Source: Streptomyces sp. NBC_01481 (GTDB taxonomy: Bacteria > Actinomycetota > Actinomycetes > Streptomycetales > Streptomycetaceae). From it: a stretch of 64,000 nt of DNA. Location of the stretch: the NCBI RefSeq assembly GCF_026339995.1, contig NZ_JAPEPT010000001.1:1686501-1750500 (forward strand), written 5' to 3'. Position numbers and translations under genes: made by a program. Positions 45,034 through 53,622 of the stretch are shown one piece after another (the stretch's first letter is position 1; each line of letters opens with the position of its first letter). The notes under the pieces were generated by a model. It saw only the letters and a program-made list of their open reading frames with translations, did no database searches and was not told where the DNA came from.

Positions 45034-46488
45034 ATGCCGCTCACCCGCAGGGAATTCACCAAACAGTCCGCGCTCACCGGCGCCGGCGTCGCCCTCACCG
45101 GCGTCGTCGGCTCGCTCGCCACCGCGCCCGGCGCGCTCGCCGCGGAGGACACCGCCGAGAGCGCCGAGAGTGCCGGTCACGGCCACCACGAGCTCGGCTA
45201 CGGGCCGCTGATCCCCGACCCGAAGAAGATCCTCGCGCTGCCCGCCGGATTCAGCTACGAGATCATCACGCACAGCGGCGTCACCAAGCTGGACTCGGGT
45301 GAGTTCACCCCCTCCAACCACGACGGCACGGCCACCTTCGACGGGCCGCGCGGGGTGACCCTCCTCGTCACCAACCACGAGCTCAAGGGCCCCCGCTCCG
45401 GCTGGAAGTACCCGGTCCCGCTCGCCGAGGGCCTGGTCTACGACCCGGCCGCGTCCGGCGGCTGCTCGGTCGTCGAGGTCCACCGCAGCGGCGAGGTCGC
45501 CCAGTGGGTCGGCATCGCGGGCACCTCCACCAACTGCGCCGGCGGCCGCACCCCGTGGGGCACCTGGCTCACCTGCGAGGAGACCGAGGACCTCGCCGGC
45601 AAGAACGGCATGACCAAGGACCACGGCTACGTCTTCGAGGTCGACCCCTACGACCGGCGCGTCAACCGTGACCCGAAGCCCGTCAAGGCCTTCGGACGGT
45701 ACGCCCACGAGGCCGTCGTCATCGACCCCAAGCGCGGCCACGCCTATCTGACCGAGGACGCCTCCGGTCCGAACGGCCTGCTCTACCGCTGGGTCCCGCC
45801 GCACGGTTTCCAGCACGGCCGCGGACACCTCCGGCACCTCGCCGACGACGCCGGCGTACTCCAGGCGACCAAGTGCTACGACTCCGGCGGCCGTTTCGTC
45901 GACGACCTGTCCCGCGCCACTAAGATAGGAACGGTCTACGGCGTCGACTGGGTCGACGTGCCCGACCGCGACGGCCGCACGACCCCCGTACGCAAGCAGT
46001 TCGCGGACAAGGACATCACCCGCGCCCGCAAGCTCGAAGGCATGTGGTGGGGCGACGGCGGCGTGTACATCGTCTCCTCCTACGCCCGCGCTGAGAGCCC
46101 CGGCGCGGCGCACGACGGCCAGGTCTGGTTCTACGACCCCAAGCGCCGCACCCTCACCCTGAGGGTGCTGCTCGGCGTCAACGCCGACCCGTCCAAGGAC
46201 GGCGCTTACGACGGCCCCGACAACATCACCGTCTCCCCGTACGGCGGTCTGGTCATCGCCGAGGACGGCGAGGGCGTCCAGCACCTGTTCGGCGCGACGG
46301 ACCGCGGGCGCACCTACCCGATCGCCCGCAACGAACTCAACATCGGCACCGAGGAGGAGCCGGAGTTCAGCGAGTTCACCGGTGTCGTCTTCTCCTGCGA
46401 CGGACGGACGCTCTACGCCAGCATCCAGACCCCGGGCATCATGCTCGCGATCACCGGGCCCTGGAAGCGCCACGCGCAGCGCGACTAG
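45034..46488 (+). CDS. Tat-exported PhoX-family phosphatase
   Basis: A 484-aa phosphatase of the PhoX/DUF839 family, which uses calcium and iron and is exported folded. The N-terminus has the twin-arginine motif TRREFTK then a hydrophobic stretch to ALA at about 36. Core phrases are LLVTNHELKG (metal-binding Glu), GGCSVVEVHRSGEVAQW, CAGGRTPWGTWLTCEET and GRYAHEAVVIDPKRGHAYLTEDAS; PDNITVSPYGGLVIAEDGEG follows near the C-terminus. RBS AGGAG lies 6-8 nt before the ATG. It scavenges phosphate from esters outside the cell. It ends 6 bp before the convergent kinase gene. Confidence 0.92.
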   Translation: MPLTRREFTKQSALTGAGVALTGVVGSLATAPGALAAEDTAESAESAGHGHHELGYGPLIPDPKKILALPAGFSYEIITHSGVTKLDSGEFTPSNHDGTATFDGPRGVTLLVTNHELKGPRSGWKYPVPLAEGLVYDPAASGGCSVVEVHRSGEVAQWVGIAGTSTNCAGGRTPWGTWLTCEETEDLAGKNGMTKDHGYVFEVDPYDRRVNRDPKPVKAFGRYAHEAVVIDPKRGHAYLTEDASGPNGLLYRWVPPHGFQHGRGHLRHLADDAGVLQATKCYDSGGRFVDDLSRATKIGTVYGVDWVDVPDRDGRTTPVRKQFADKDITRARKLEGMWWGDGGVYIVSSYARAESPGAAHDGQVWFYDPKRRTLTLRVLLGVNADPSKDGAYDGPDNITVSPYGGLVIAEDGEGVQHLFGATDRGRTYPIARNELNIGTEEEPEFSEFTGVVFSCDGRTLYASIQTPGIMLAITGPWKRHAQRD

Positions 46489-46494
46489 AAGCCG

Positions 46495-48738
46495 TCAGAC
46501 GACGCGGTTGTACGCCCGTACCGTCTTCGCGGTGCGGGCGTACCAGCCCGCCGCGTCCGCGCTCAGCCCGAGGACGGCACGATCCGGCCAGACGCGCCGC
46601 GGCACACCGGCTGCGAGGGTGAGCGCCGCGCAGGACTCGCCGGTGGCGGCATAGACGGTCCCGCCCGAGACCGCCGGCGGGACCTGGGCGATGCCTGGCA
46701 GCTGCCGCCGCCAGCGCTCCTTGCCGGTGGCGAGCTCGACCGCCTGCAGGGTGTCCGCCGTCATCCAGTGCAGCAGCACACCGTCCGCCGTGACCGGGCC
46801 GCGCAGCCCGCCCGTGCGCGGCGGCCAGCCTGCCGCCAGGTCGAACGTCCGCTGCCGCCACAGCAGTTGCCCTGTCCTCGGACTGAAGCCGTGCACCACA
46901 CCCGATGTGACCGCGAGGCCGTAGCCGCCCGCCTCACCCAGAGCCGTCGTGCCCGGCGTCAACGGCGTGCCGAGCGTGCCGAGCGCCGCGCGGTCACCGG
47001 TGCGGGCATCGACAAGGTGCAGCGCCCCCTGCTCGCCGAGCAGCGCGAAGCGGCCCACGGACGGCAGGGCGCAGGCGGCCGCCGCCCCCTCCGCGGAGCG
47101 GAGCTTGCGGTACGTCCACCGCTCCTTGCCGAGCGCGGCATCGACGCACCGGAACCCCTCCGACAGCGCGGGATCGATCAGCAGCGCGCTGCCCAGCACG
47201 GCGGGAGGCGGTGCCTCGGAGCCCTCCAGCGTCCAGCGCTCGGCGCCCGTACGCAGATCGAGTGCGCGCAGGTCCGGCTCGTCCGTCCGGTGTGGGTAGG
47301 CGGAGACCAGCGTGCCGCCCGCCACGGCGTACCAGAGCGGCGCCGGTGGCAGCTCGGCCGCCTTCCCGCGCACCGCGCCCGATGCCAGATCGACGGCCGG
47401 AAGACCCGCCTCGCCCGCCACCAGGGTCTCTCCCGCGACACCCCACATGCCCGGCGCACCGCCCCCGGACCGGCTCTCCCATCGCCGGGCGGCATCGGCG
47501 GGGGAGCAGGCGTGGACATAGCCCGAGCCGACGCCCGTCGAAGCGTGCACCAGTACGGTGCCCGGTCGTCCGGCGAGCAGCAGTGCGTCGAAGTCGCCGT
47601 CCTCGGCCGTGAGAGTCCAGCGCAGTGTCCCGGGTACCGCCGAGCCCGCCTTCACCGTGACGGAGGGGCGCTCACCGCCGCCGCCCCCGGTGGAGCCCCC
47701 GCCGCGCGCGATCGCTACGCCGAGCAGTCCGGCGACGCTGCCGCCTCCCGCCAGCAGCAGCCCGCGCCGGGTCAGGGTGCGACGCCGCTCGGCGCGCTCG
47801 GGCGACGGGGGGACCCGTACCGTGGCCGCCGTCATCGGTGCCGTCGGCAGGACGGCCGTACGCTCCCCGGGAACGTCGCCCCCTTCCGCGATCAGCTCCC
47901 GCAGCGGATCCTCACGCCACCACAGCGGCGCGGCCGGATCGGACAGCAGCCCGAGCACGGAGGACACCGACGGCCGCAGCTCCGGCTCCTTGCGCAGACA
48001 GGTCGCGATCAACTCCCGTACATCCAAAGGGACTTCGCGCAGCGTCGGCTCCTCGTGCACGGCACGGTAGAGCAGCACGGCCACCGTGCCGTCGCCGAAC
48101 GGATTGCGCCCCGTGGCGGCGAACCCCAGCACCGCGCCCAGCGCGAAGACGTCCGCCGCCGCGGTCACCTCACTCTCGTCCGTGATCTGCTCGGGAGCGA
48201 TGAAACCGGGCGTGCCGACGATGTCCCCGGCCGCGGTGATCCCGTGGTCGCTGATCGCCCGCGCGATTCCGAAGTCGATCACCCGCGGCCCGTCCGCCGT
48301 GAGAAGGACATTGGACGGCTTGAGATCCCGGTGCACCAGACCTGCCGCATGGATGCTGGTCAGCGCCTCGGCGAGCGCGGCACCCAGCGCCCGTACGACC
48401 GGTTCGCCGAGCGGACCGCCCGCCGCGACGGCCCGGCGCAGCGTCACCCCCGGCAGAAACGCGGTGGCGAGCCACGGCACCGGTGAATCGGGGTCCGCGT
48501 CCAGCACCGCCGCCGTGTGCGCGCCCGTCACCGCGCGGGCCGCGGCCGCCTCGCGCCGGAACCGTTCCCTGAAGTGCGAATCGTCGGCGAGGTGTTGATG
48601 GACGGTCTTCACGGCGACCAGGCGCCCGCCTGCCGTACGGCCCAGATACACCTGGCCCATCCCGCCCGCGCCGAGCCGGGCGAGCAGCGTGACGTTTCCC
48701 AGCCGCACGGGATCGCCGGGCAGCAGCGGACCGGTCAT
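46495..48738 (-). CDS. Membrane Ser/Thr kinase with PQQ-like propeller (1)
   Basis: A 747-aa receptor-type kinase. The kinase domain (about 14-270) is complete: glycine loop GAGGMGQV, Lys44, HRDLKPSN with Asp138, DFG at 155-157 and TPGFIAPEQ. A linker leads to one membrane segment (about 326-345) preceded by TRRGLLL, which looks like a Tat motif. The outside part is a PQQ-like beta-propeller with repeated Trp-docking strands (LDLRTGAERWTLEG, VDAALGKERWTYRK, VELATGKERWRRQLPG). It overlaps the paralogue upstream by 4 nt (ATGA). The propeller may sense an extracellular ligand; targets unknown. Confidence 0.9.
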   Translation of the reverse strand: MTGPLLPGDPVRLGNVTLLARLGAGGMGQVYLGRTAGGRLVAVKTVHQHLADDSHFRERFRREAAAARAVTGAHTAAVLDADPDSPVPWLATAFLPGVTLRRAVAAGGPLGEPVVRALGAALAEALTSIHAAGLVHRDLKPSNVLLTADGPRVIDFGIARAISDHGITAAGDIVGTPGFIAPEQITDESEVTAAADVFALGAVLGFAATGRNPFGDGTVAVLLYRAVHEEPTLREVPLDVRELIATCLRKEPELRPSVSSVLGLLSDPAAPLWWREDPLRELIAEGGDVPGERTAVLPTAPMTAATVRVPPSPERAERRRTLTRRGLLLAGGGSVAGLLGVAIARGGGSTGGGGGERPSVTVKAGSAVPGTLRWTLTAEDGDFDALLLAGRPGTVLVHASTGVGSGYVHACSPADAARRWESRSGGGAPGMWGVAGETLVAGEAGLPAVDLASGAVRGKAAELPPAPLWYAVAGGTLVSAYPHRTDEPDLRALDLRTGAERWTLEGSEAPPPAVLGSALLIDPALSEGFRCVDAALGKERWTYRKLRSAEGAAAACALPSVGRFALLGEQGALHLVDARTGDRAALGTLGTPLTPGTTALGEAGGYGLAVTSGVVHGFSPRTGQLLWRQRTFDLAAGWPPRTGGLRGPVTADGVLLHWMTADTLQAVELATGKERWRRQLPGIAQVPPAVSGGTVYAATGESCAALTLAAGVPRRVWPDRAVLGLSADAAGWYARTAKTVRAYNRVV

Positions 48739-50954
48739 GACGCCTCCGGCAGCGCGAAGGCGTACAGCGTGCCGCCCGCCGACAGATGGATCAGCCCCGG
48801 CCCGGCTACGGCGGTGATGTCGTCGGTGCTGTCGAGCCCGGCCGCCCACACCAGCCTGCCCGTGAGCGCGTCCAGGGCATGCACGCCCCAGGCGTTGGCG
48901 GAGGAGGCCGTCTCCTGGCTGCCCGGCTCGGGGCCACGCACGTACACGAGAGAGCCGGCGACCAGAGGCGTCCTCTTCTCGCCCGAGAGCCCCTCCACAT
49001 CGGTACGGCTCCAGCGGGTCTTCCCGGTACGCGCATCCAGCGCGCCGAACTCCGTCCGGGTCGCCGTGTGCACCACCCCGCGGGTCGCGAGCGGCGTGAC
49101 GCCCGCCCGCTCGCCGAGAGCGCGCCGCCACAGGGTGCGGCCCGACTTCAGGTCGACCCCGCTGATGTCCTTCCCCACGGCGTAGTACCTGGTGCCGGCG
49201 GAGCCGCGATGGGCCTGCGGGCGCAGCGCGCCGCCCGGAATTCTGCTCTCCAGCGTGCCGTCCGCGGCCCGCAGGACGAACAATGGGTCCGCCTTGCGCA
49301 GTTCCAGCTCCCGGTCGCCGTCGTTCTGGGAGGTCGCGGACGCGGCCACCGCGATCCGGCCGCCCGCCTGGTCCACGCCCACCACCCCGGCGGCCGAACC
49401 TTCGTAGAACCAGAGGTCCTTCCCCGTACGGGAGTCGAAGCCGTACGCACGCCAGCGCTGTCCCCGGGCGGTGCGCTGCTCCCAGAGCGTGCTGTACGAG
49501 GCGTAGGTGATCAGGCAGGCGATGCCGTCGGAGACGGTGAGCGCGGCTTTGCTCCCGTCCGCCCTGCGGAGGTCGCCGAGGGTCGGTGCTCCGCGCGGGC
49601 GGCGGGGATTGAGCCACAGATCGGAGGTGACCCACTTCTCCCGGCCGGTTCCGGGATCCAGGGCGACGATCTCCTGGTCGAGCAGGTCGCCGGAGCGCAG
49701 CACATGGACAAGCCCTTCGGCGATCCGGGCATCGGTGATGTCGTCGGCCGTGTACGTCCAGCGGACGGCTCCGGTAGGTGCGTCGAGCCGGGTGAGCGCG
49801 GACGTGGCCCGCACATACAGCGCGTCGCCGTCCCGCAGCAGTGCGGCCGTGCCGACGGGGCGGGACCACAGCGCCCGGCCGTGCTGATAACTGACGGGCG
49901 GCGGGGAGGCTTTGGGTAATTTGTCGTCCTTGCCGAACGGGCTCAGCGCCACAACGGCGGCGGCCGCGGAGCCGCCGAGGAGAAGGGCGCCGCCCCAGCG
50001 CAGCAGCCGCCGCCGGGAGGGCGCGCTCTCGGACCGCTCAGTCCGTTCCTGTCCGCCCGCGGCGGATGGGGTCTCTTCGGTCTCCGCGCGCGCGACGAGC
50101 GCGGCCACGTCCTCCTCGCGGCGGCCGATCAGCGCGGCGATCCGGCCCCCCTCCCACCACGGCTCGTCTGCCGCCCGCCACACGCACCAGCCGAGTACGT
50201 CGCCGACTCCCGGCCGCCCGTCCGGCCCGGCGGCCAGCGCGCTGCCGAGGAAGTCCCGCCACCGCTCGTCCGGCACGCCGTCCAGATCGGGTGTGCCGTG
50301 CAGGGTCCGGTAGAGCACCTGATGCGCCGGACCGGTACCGAAGGGCGGACGGCCGCTCCCGGCGTACGCGAGGAGCGCCCCGAGCGCGAACACATCGGCC
50401 GCCGGCCCGGGTTCGGCCGCGCCCCTGATCAGCTCCGGCGCGACGAAACCTGGGGAGCCGACGAGCTGCCCCGCGCCGGTCAGCCTCTCCTCGGCGGTGG
50501 CCTTCGCGATGCCGAAGTCGAGGACCATGGGGCCGTCGCGGGTCACCACCACATTGGACGGCTTCAGATCGCGGTGGACGAGCCCCGCGGCGTGAATGGC
50601 GGCCAGCGCCTCGGCGAGCGCCGCCCCGAGCGTGGCCAGTTCGCCGGACCCGAGCGGCCCTTGCGCGGCAACCGCCTCGGTGAGCGTGAGACCCGAGCAG
50701 AACGCCGTCGCCAGCCAGGGCCGGGCAGCATCCGGATCGGCGTCCAGCACGGCCGCGGTGAACGAGCCGCCGACGGAACGCGCCGCCAGTACCTCCCGCC
50801 GGAAGCGCTCCCTGAACTCCGGCTCGGCGGCGAGGTGCTCATGCACGGCCTTGACGGCGACGAGCCGCCCGGACGGCGAGCGCGCGAGATGCACCTGGCC
50901 CATCCCGCCCTCACCGAGCAGCGCGACGAGCCGGTACCCGGCGAGCTGCTGCAT
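48735..50954 (-). CDS. Membrane Ser/Thr kinase with PQQ-like propeller (2)
   Basis: A 739-aa paralogue of the next gene and first of the pair. The kinase domain has GEGGMGQV, Lys35, HRDLKPSN with Asp129, DFG at 146-148 and SPGFVAPEL. A twin-arginine-like SRRRLLRWG (313-321) precedes the single membrane segment (to about 338). The exported propeller has repeats such as LDAPTGAVRWTYTAD, LDPGTGREKWVTSD and VDLKSGRTLWRRALG. The ATG at 50954 is set by GGAGGGG 7-8 nt upstream; an in-frame GTG at 50981 is less likely. The pair arose by tandem duplication and may form mixed dimers. Confidence 0.9.
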   Translation of the reverse strand: MQQLAGYRLVALLGEGGMGQVHLARSPSGRLVAVKAVHEHLAAEPEFRERFRREVLAARSVGGSFTAAVLDADPDAARPWLATAFCSGLTLTEAVAAQGPLGSGELATLGAALAEALAAIHAAGLVHRDLKPSNVVVTRDGPMVLDFGIAKATAEERLTGAGQLVGSPGFVAPELIRGAAEPGPAADVFALGALLAYAGSGRPPFGTGPAHQVLYRTLHGTPDLDGVPDERWRDFLGSALAAGPDGRPGVGDVLGWCVWRAADEPWWEGGRIAALIGRREEDVAALVARAETEETPSAAGGQERTERSESAPSRRRLLRWGGALLLGGSAAAAVVALSPFGKDDKLPKASPPPVSYQHGRALWSRPVGTAALLRDGDALYVRATSALTRLDAPTGAVRWTYTADDITDARIAEGLVHVLRSGDLLDQEIVALDPGTGREKWVTSDLWLNPRRPRGAPTLGDLRRADGSKAALTVSDGIACLITYASYSTLWEQRTARGQRWRAYGFDSRTGKDLWFYEGSAAGVVGVDQAGGRIAVAASATSQNDGDRELELRKADPLFVLRAADGTLESRIPGGALRPQAHRGSAGTRYYAVGKDISGVDLKSGRTLWRRALGERAGVTPLATRGVVHTATRTEFGALDARTGKTRWSRTDVEGLSGEKRTPLVAGSLVYVRGPEPGSQETASSANAWGVHALDALTGRLVWAAGLDSTDDITAVAGPGLIHLSAGGTLYAFALPEAS

Positions 50955-51110
50955 GCGGTTGCCCCTCCCCCGTCCGATCACTGCGACGCCAGGCGCGCCG
51001 GTTCGGTTGCGGCCCGTAAAACCCTTGGCACAACCGGACGTTGCCCTCCTAGAGTGATCCATGTCCGAGGGGGAAGGCAGGGCCTTTCCAGGACATCACA
51101 AACTCATGCA

Positions 51111-51319
51111 CCTCCCGGTGCGCAGGCTGCGGCTACTTCCTCTGACGAAATCACGCCGCCGCCACCTTTGATCTCGGGAGGCTCAGCATTCGGGATGCCC
51201 GGTGCGCAGGCAACGGTTACTTCTCGGACCGGGAGGATGCGGGTTCGAATCCCGCCCAGCCACGGTTGGTGGAGCAATCAGGAAGCTCGCCCGGCTACAG
51301 TCCGTCGCCGACCCCTGAT
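51111..51319 (+). ncRNA. Candidate Y RNA (YrlA-like) with tRNA-like domain
   Basis: The spacer between the kinase and rsr carries a sequence with tRNA mimicry. GCGGGTTCGAATCCCGC at 51239-51255 is a perfect T arm (5-bp stem, TTCGAAT loop). Just before it, CCCGGT (51198-51203) and ACCGGG (51228-51233) form a second stem around GCGCAGGCAACGG, in D/anticodon-arm position. No matching acceptor strand exists, so it is not a tRNA. Bacterial Y RNAs of the YrlA type mimic tRNA in this way and are encoded next to the Ro60 orthologue, as here. A 26-nt stretch (51114-51139) is repeated at 51198-51223. Ends are uncertain; ATCAGG (51277-51282) and CCTGAT (51314-51319) could close a 3' stem. An alternative is a leftover tRNA fragment from an integration event. 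Confidence 0.5.
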
Positions 51320-51342
51320 CTCGGGCACCCCTTTTGCTGCGC

Positions 51343-51369
51343 TTCCCCCAAGAATTCGGGGGAATTCAC
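51343..51369 (+). promoter_or_regulatory. Hairpin that hides the rsr ribosome-binding site
   Basis: TTCCCCC (51343-51349) and GGGGGAA (51358-51364) are perfect inverted repeats around AAGAATTC. GGGGGAA is the only Shine-Dalgarno-like sequence before the ATG at 51370, so this stem would block translation unless opened. Confidence 0.65.
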
Positions 51370-52950
51370 ATGGCACGCTTCAATACCCGCACCGCGAAGG
51401 CGGGAGCGACCTCGCCCGTGCGCTCGACCGGCCGCACCCTGCGTACCCACCAGGGCGGCACCGGCTCCGAGCGTGACGCACGCTCCGAGCTCTTTCTGCT
51501 CGCCGTCGCCAACTTCGTTTCGCAGCAGACCTTTTACGAGTCCGCCGGCAACCGCGACGACCGCTTCACCCGTCTTGTGCGCAAGCTCGCCGTCGAGGAC
51601 CCCGCGTGGACCGCGGGACTGCTCGGCTGGCTGCGCGGCGAGGGCAATATGCGAACCGCCTCCATCGTCGGTGCCGCCGAATACGTCAAGGCGCGCCTCG
51701 ACGCATCCGCGACCGCGGGTCCGACGAACCGTCAGGTCATCGATTCCGTACTGCGCCGCGCCGACGAGCCCGGCGAACTGCTCGGCTACTGGACCTCGCA
51801 GTACGGCCGCACTGTGCCCAAGCCCGTCAAGCGCGGCATCGCGGATGCCGTGACGCGCCTCTACAGCGGAAAGTCGCTGCTGAAGTACGACACCGCGTCC
51901 AAGGGCTATCGCTTCGGCGACATCCTCAATCTGGTCCACGCGTCGCCCGATCCCGCGAAGCCGTGGCAGGGCGCGCTGTTCCAGTACGCCCTCGACCGCC
52001 GGCACAACCCGGACAGCGCCGAGCCGCCCGCCTCGATCCGTACCCTCACCGCCCACCGGGCACTGATGGCCCTGCCGGCCGACGAGCGGCGCGCGGTGAT
52101 CACCGCGCCCGGCGCCGCCGAGCGGCTCGCCGAGGCGGGGATGACCTGGGAGGCGCTGGCGGGCTGGCTGCAGGGGCCGATGGACGCGGCGGCCTGGGAG
52201 GCCGTCATCCCGTCAATGGGCGCGATGGCACTGCTGCGCAATCTGCGGAACTTCGACCAGGCCGGGGTCTCGGACACGGTCGCGGCGAAGATCGCCGCGC
52301 GGATCTCGGACCCCGAAGTCGTCGCGGAGTCGCGGCAGTTCCCGTTCCGCTATCTCGCGGCGTACCAGCACGCCCCGTCGCTGCGCTGGGCGTACGCACT
52401 GGAGAAGGCGCTCGGCCACTCGCTGGCCAATGTGCCCGCGCTGCCCGGCCGGTCGCTGATCCTGGTCGACCGCTCGGGTTCCATGTGGTCGCGTCTTTCG
52501 GACCGCTCCGAGCTCAACCGGGCGGACGCCGCCGCGGTGTTCGGCGCGGCGGTGGCAATGCGGGCGCAAAGCGCGGACCTCGTCGAGTTCGGCACGGGCA
52601 GCGCGCGGGTGAAGTACCGCTCGGGCGAGTCCGTACTGAAGGTCCTCGGGCGCTTCGGCGAGCTCGGCGGCACCAACACCACCGAAGCCGTCCGCAAGCA
52701 CTACAAGAACCACGACCGGGTGCTGATCGTCACCGACGAGCAGGCGGCGTACAGCTACTACGGCGACCCGACCGAGCAGGTCCCGGCGCACATCCCGGTC
52801 TACACCTGGAACCTGGCCGGGTACCGCGCGGGCCACGCGCCCTCGGGCAAGCAGAACCGGCACACCTTCGGTGGCCTCACGGACTCCGCTTTCGGCATTG
52901 TTTCCTTGATCGAGAACGGTAAGTCAATGCATTGGCCATGGATTTCCTGA
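51370..52950 (+). CDS. rsr: Ro60 orthologue Rsr (TROVE domain protein)
   Basis: A 526-aa protein of the TROVE family, which binds Y RNA and misfolded or processed RNAs through a HEAT-repeat ring and works with exonucleases in RNA decay and rRNA maturation. The TROVE ring covers about 20-360 (RNDRF-like RDDRFTRLVRKLAVED, WTAGLLGWLRGEGNMRTASIVGAAEYVKA, RRHNPDSAEPPAS). The C-terminal von Willebrand A domain holds an intact MIDAS: DRSGSM followed by GTNTTEAV and VLIVTDEQA. The RBS is in a hairpin and a candidate Y RNA lies directly upstream. Complete. Confidence 0.93.
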   Translation: MARFNTRTAKAGATSPVRSTGRTLRTHQGGTGSERDARSELFLLAVANFVSQQTFYESAGNRDDRFTRLVRKLAVEDPAWTAGLLGWLRGEGNMRTASIVGAAEYVKARLDASATAGPTNRQVIDSVLRRADEPGELLGYWTSQYGRTVPKPVKRGIADAVTRLYSGKSLLKYDTASKGYRFGDILNLVHASPDPAKPWQGALFQYALDRRHNPDSAEPPASIRTLTAHRALMALPADERRAVITAPGAAERLAEAGMTWEALAGWLQGPMDAAAWEAVIPSMGAMALLRNLRNFDQAGVSDTVAAKIAARISDPEVVAESRQFPFRYLAAYQHAPSLRWAYALEKALGHSLANVPALPGRSLILVDRSGSMWSRLSDRSELNRADAAAVFGAAVAMRAQSADLVEFGTGSARVKYRSGESVLKVLGRFGELGGTNTTEAVRKHYKNHDRVLIVTDEQAAYSYYGDPTEQVPAHIPVYTWNLAGYRAGHAPSGKQNRHTFGGLTDSAFGIVSLIENGKSMHWPWIS

Positions 52951-52966
52951 GCGTTTCCCAGCGAGG

Positions 52967-52981
52967 TAGCTTGCACCTATG
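52967..52981 (+). promoter_or_regulatory. Leaderless -10 box of the HNH gene
   Basis: TAGCTT at 52967-52972 ends 6 nt before the ATG at 52979, in the pattern of leaderless promoters. This supports 52979 as the original start of the HNH gene although the present frame is broken after 11-12 codons. Confidence 0.4.
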
Positions 52982-53007
52982 GCTACCAAGTTGTTTGCCG
53001 TTGCCGG

Positions 53008-53622
53008 GTGTTCGGGAGGGCGGAAGAGCAGGGGCTTTGCGCGAAGCACTATCGACGGTTGCGTTTGTATGGTGCCCCTCTCGGCGAGAAGCCCAAGCGC
53101 GCCCCCAGATCCTGCGAGATCGAAGGGTGCCAGAGACCCTTCAGGGCGCGCGGAATGTGTGGCACTCACTATCTGCGGTGGCAGCGTTACGGTTCGCCCG
53201 ACGTGACCATGTTCGAGTGGACGCCGAGAGGCACGCCTTGCCGCCACGAGACGTGCGCCCGTCCCCGCTACGGGGGCGGTCGCGGGTACTGCCACATGCA
53301 CTACAACCGTCTGCGCCGCGGCAAGAATGGCATTGACGGCTACGAGGCGCGGGGCACGTTACAGAACGGCTACCGAATTCTCTGGCGTGACGGAAAGCGC
53401 GTGGCGGAGCACCGCTTGGTGATGGAGCAGATTCTCGGACGCCCGCTGCTCCCGCGAATCGAGAGCGTGCATCACAAGAACGGGATCCGCGACGACAATC
53501 GGCCGGAGAACCTGGAGCTGTGGACCACGGTGCAGCCCAGCGGTAAGCGGGTCGGCGACCTGCTGGCGTTCGCGCGAGAAATCCTTGACCGCTACGGGGA
53601 CACTCCTGAGGGGGCCATGTAG
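53008..53622 (+). CDS. HNH endonuclease, probably frameshifted at its 5' end
   Basis: The open frame (GTG 53008) encodes 204 aa: a series of cysteine/histidine modules ([67 protein letters not shown]) and then an HNH nuclease domain ([43 protein letters not shown]). Each module looks like a zinc-binding knuckle. The first is cut: the ATG at 52979 reads [12 protein letters not shown] in another frame, and one extra G at 53014-53016 would join it to [13 protein letters not shown]. Such HNH proteins are often phage-like or homing elements. It may cleave DNA; target unknown. Confidence 0.7.
   Translation: MFGRAEEQGLCAKHYRRLRLYGAPLGEKPKRAPRSCEIEGCQRPFRARGMCGTHYLRWQRYGSPDVTMFEWTPRGTPCRHETCARPRYGGGRGYCHMHYNRLRRGKNGIDGYEARGTLQNGYRILWRDGKRVAEHRLVMEQILGRPLLPRIESVHHKNGIRDDNRPENLELWTTVQPSGKRVGDLLAFAREILDRYGDTPEGAM

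Noticed and set aside
44834..45211. Small plus-strand frame beginning MTFFTKIIRTSRQ in the PhoX upstream region
   Set aside because: The start looks protein-like but it runs out of frame into the PhoX gene and becomes Ser/Pro/Arg-rich; no RBS.
51239..51262. A true tRNA gene
   Set aside because: There is a T arm, but no paired acceptor strand or anticodon arm within tRNA distance, so it fits a tRNA-like RNA or a fragment.
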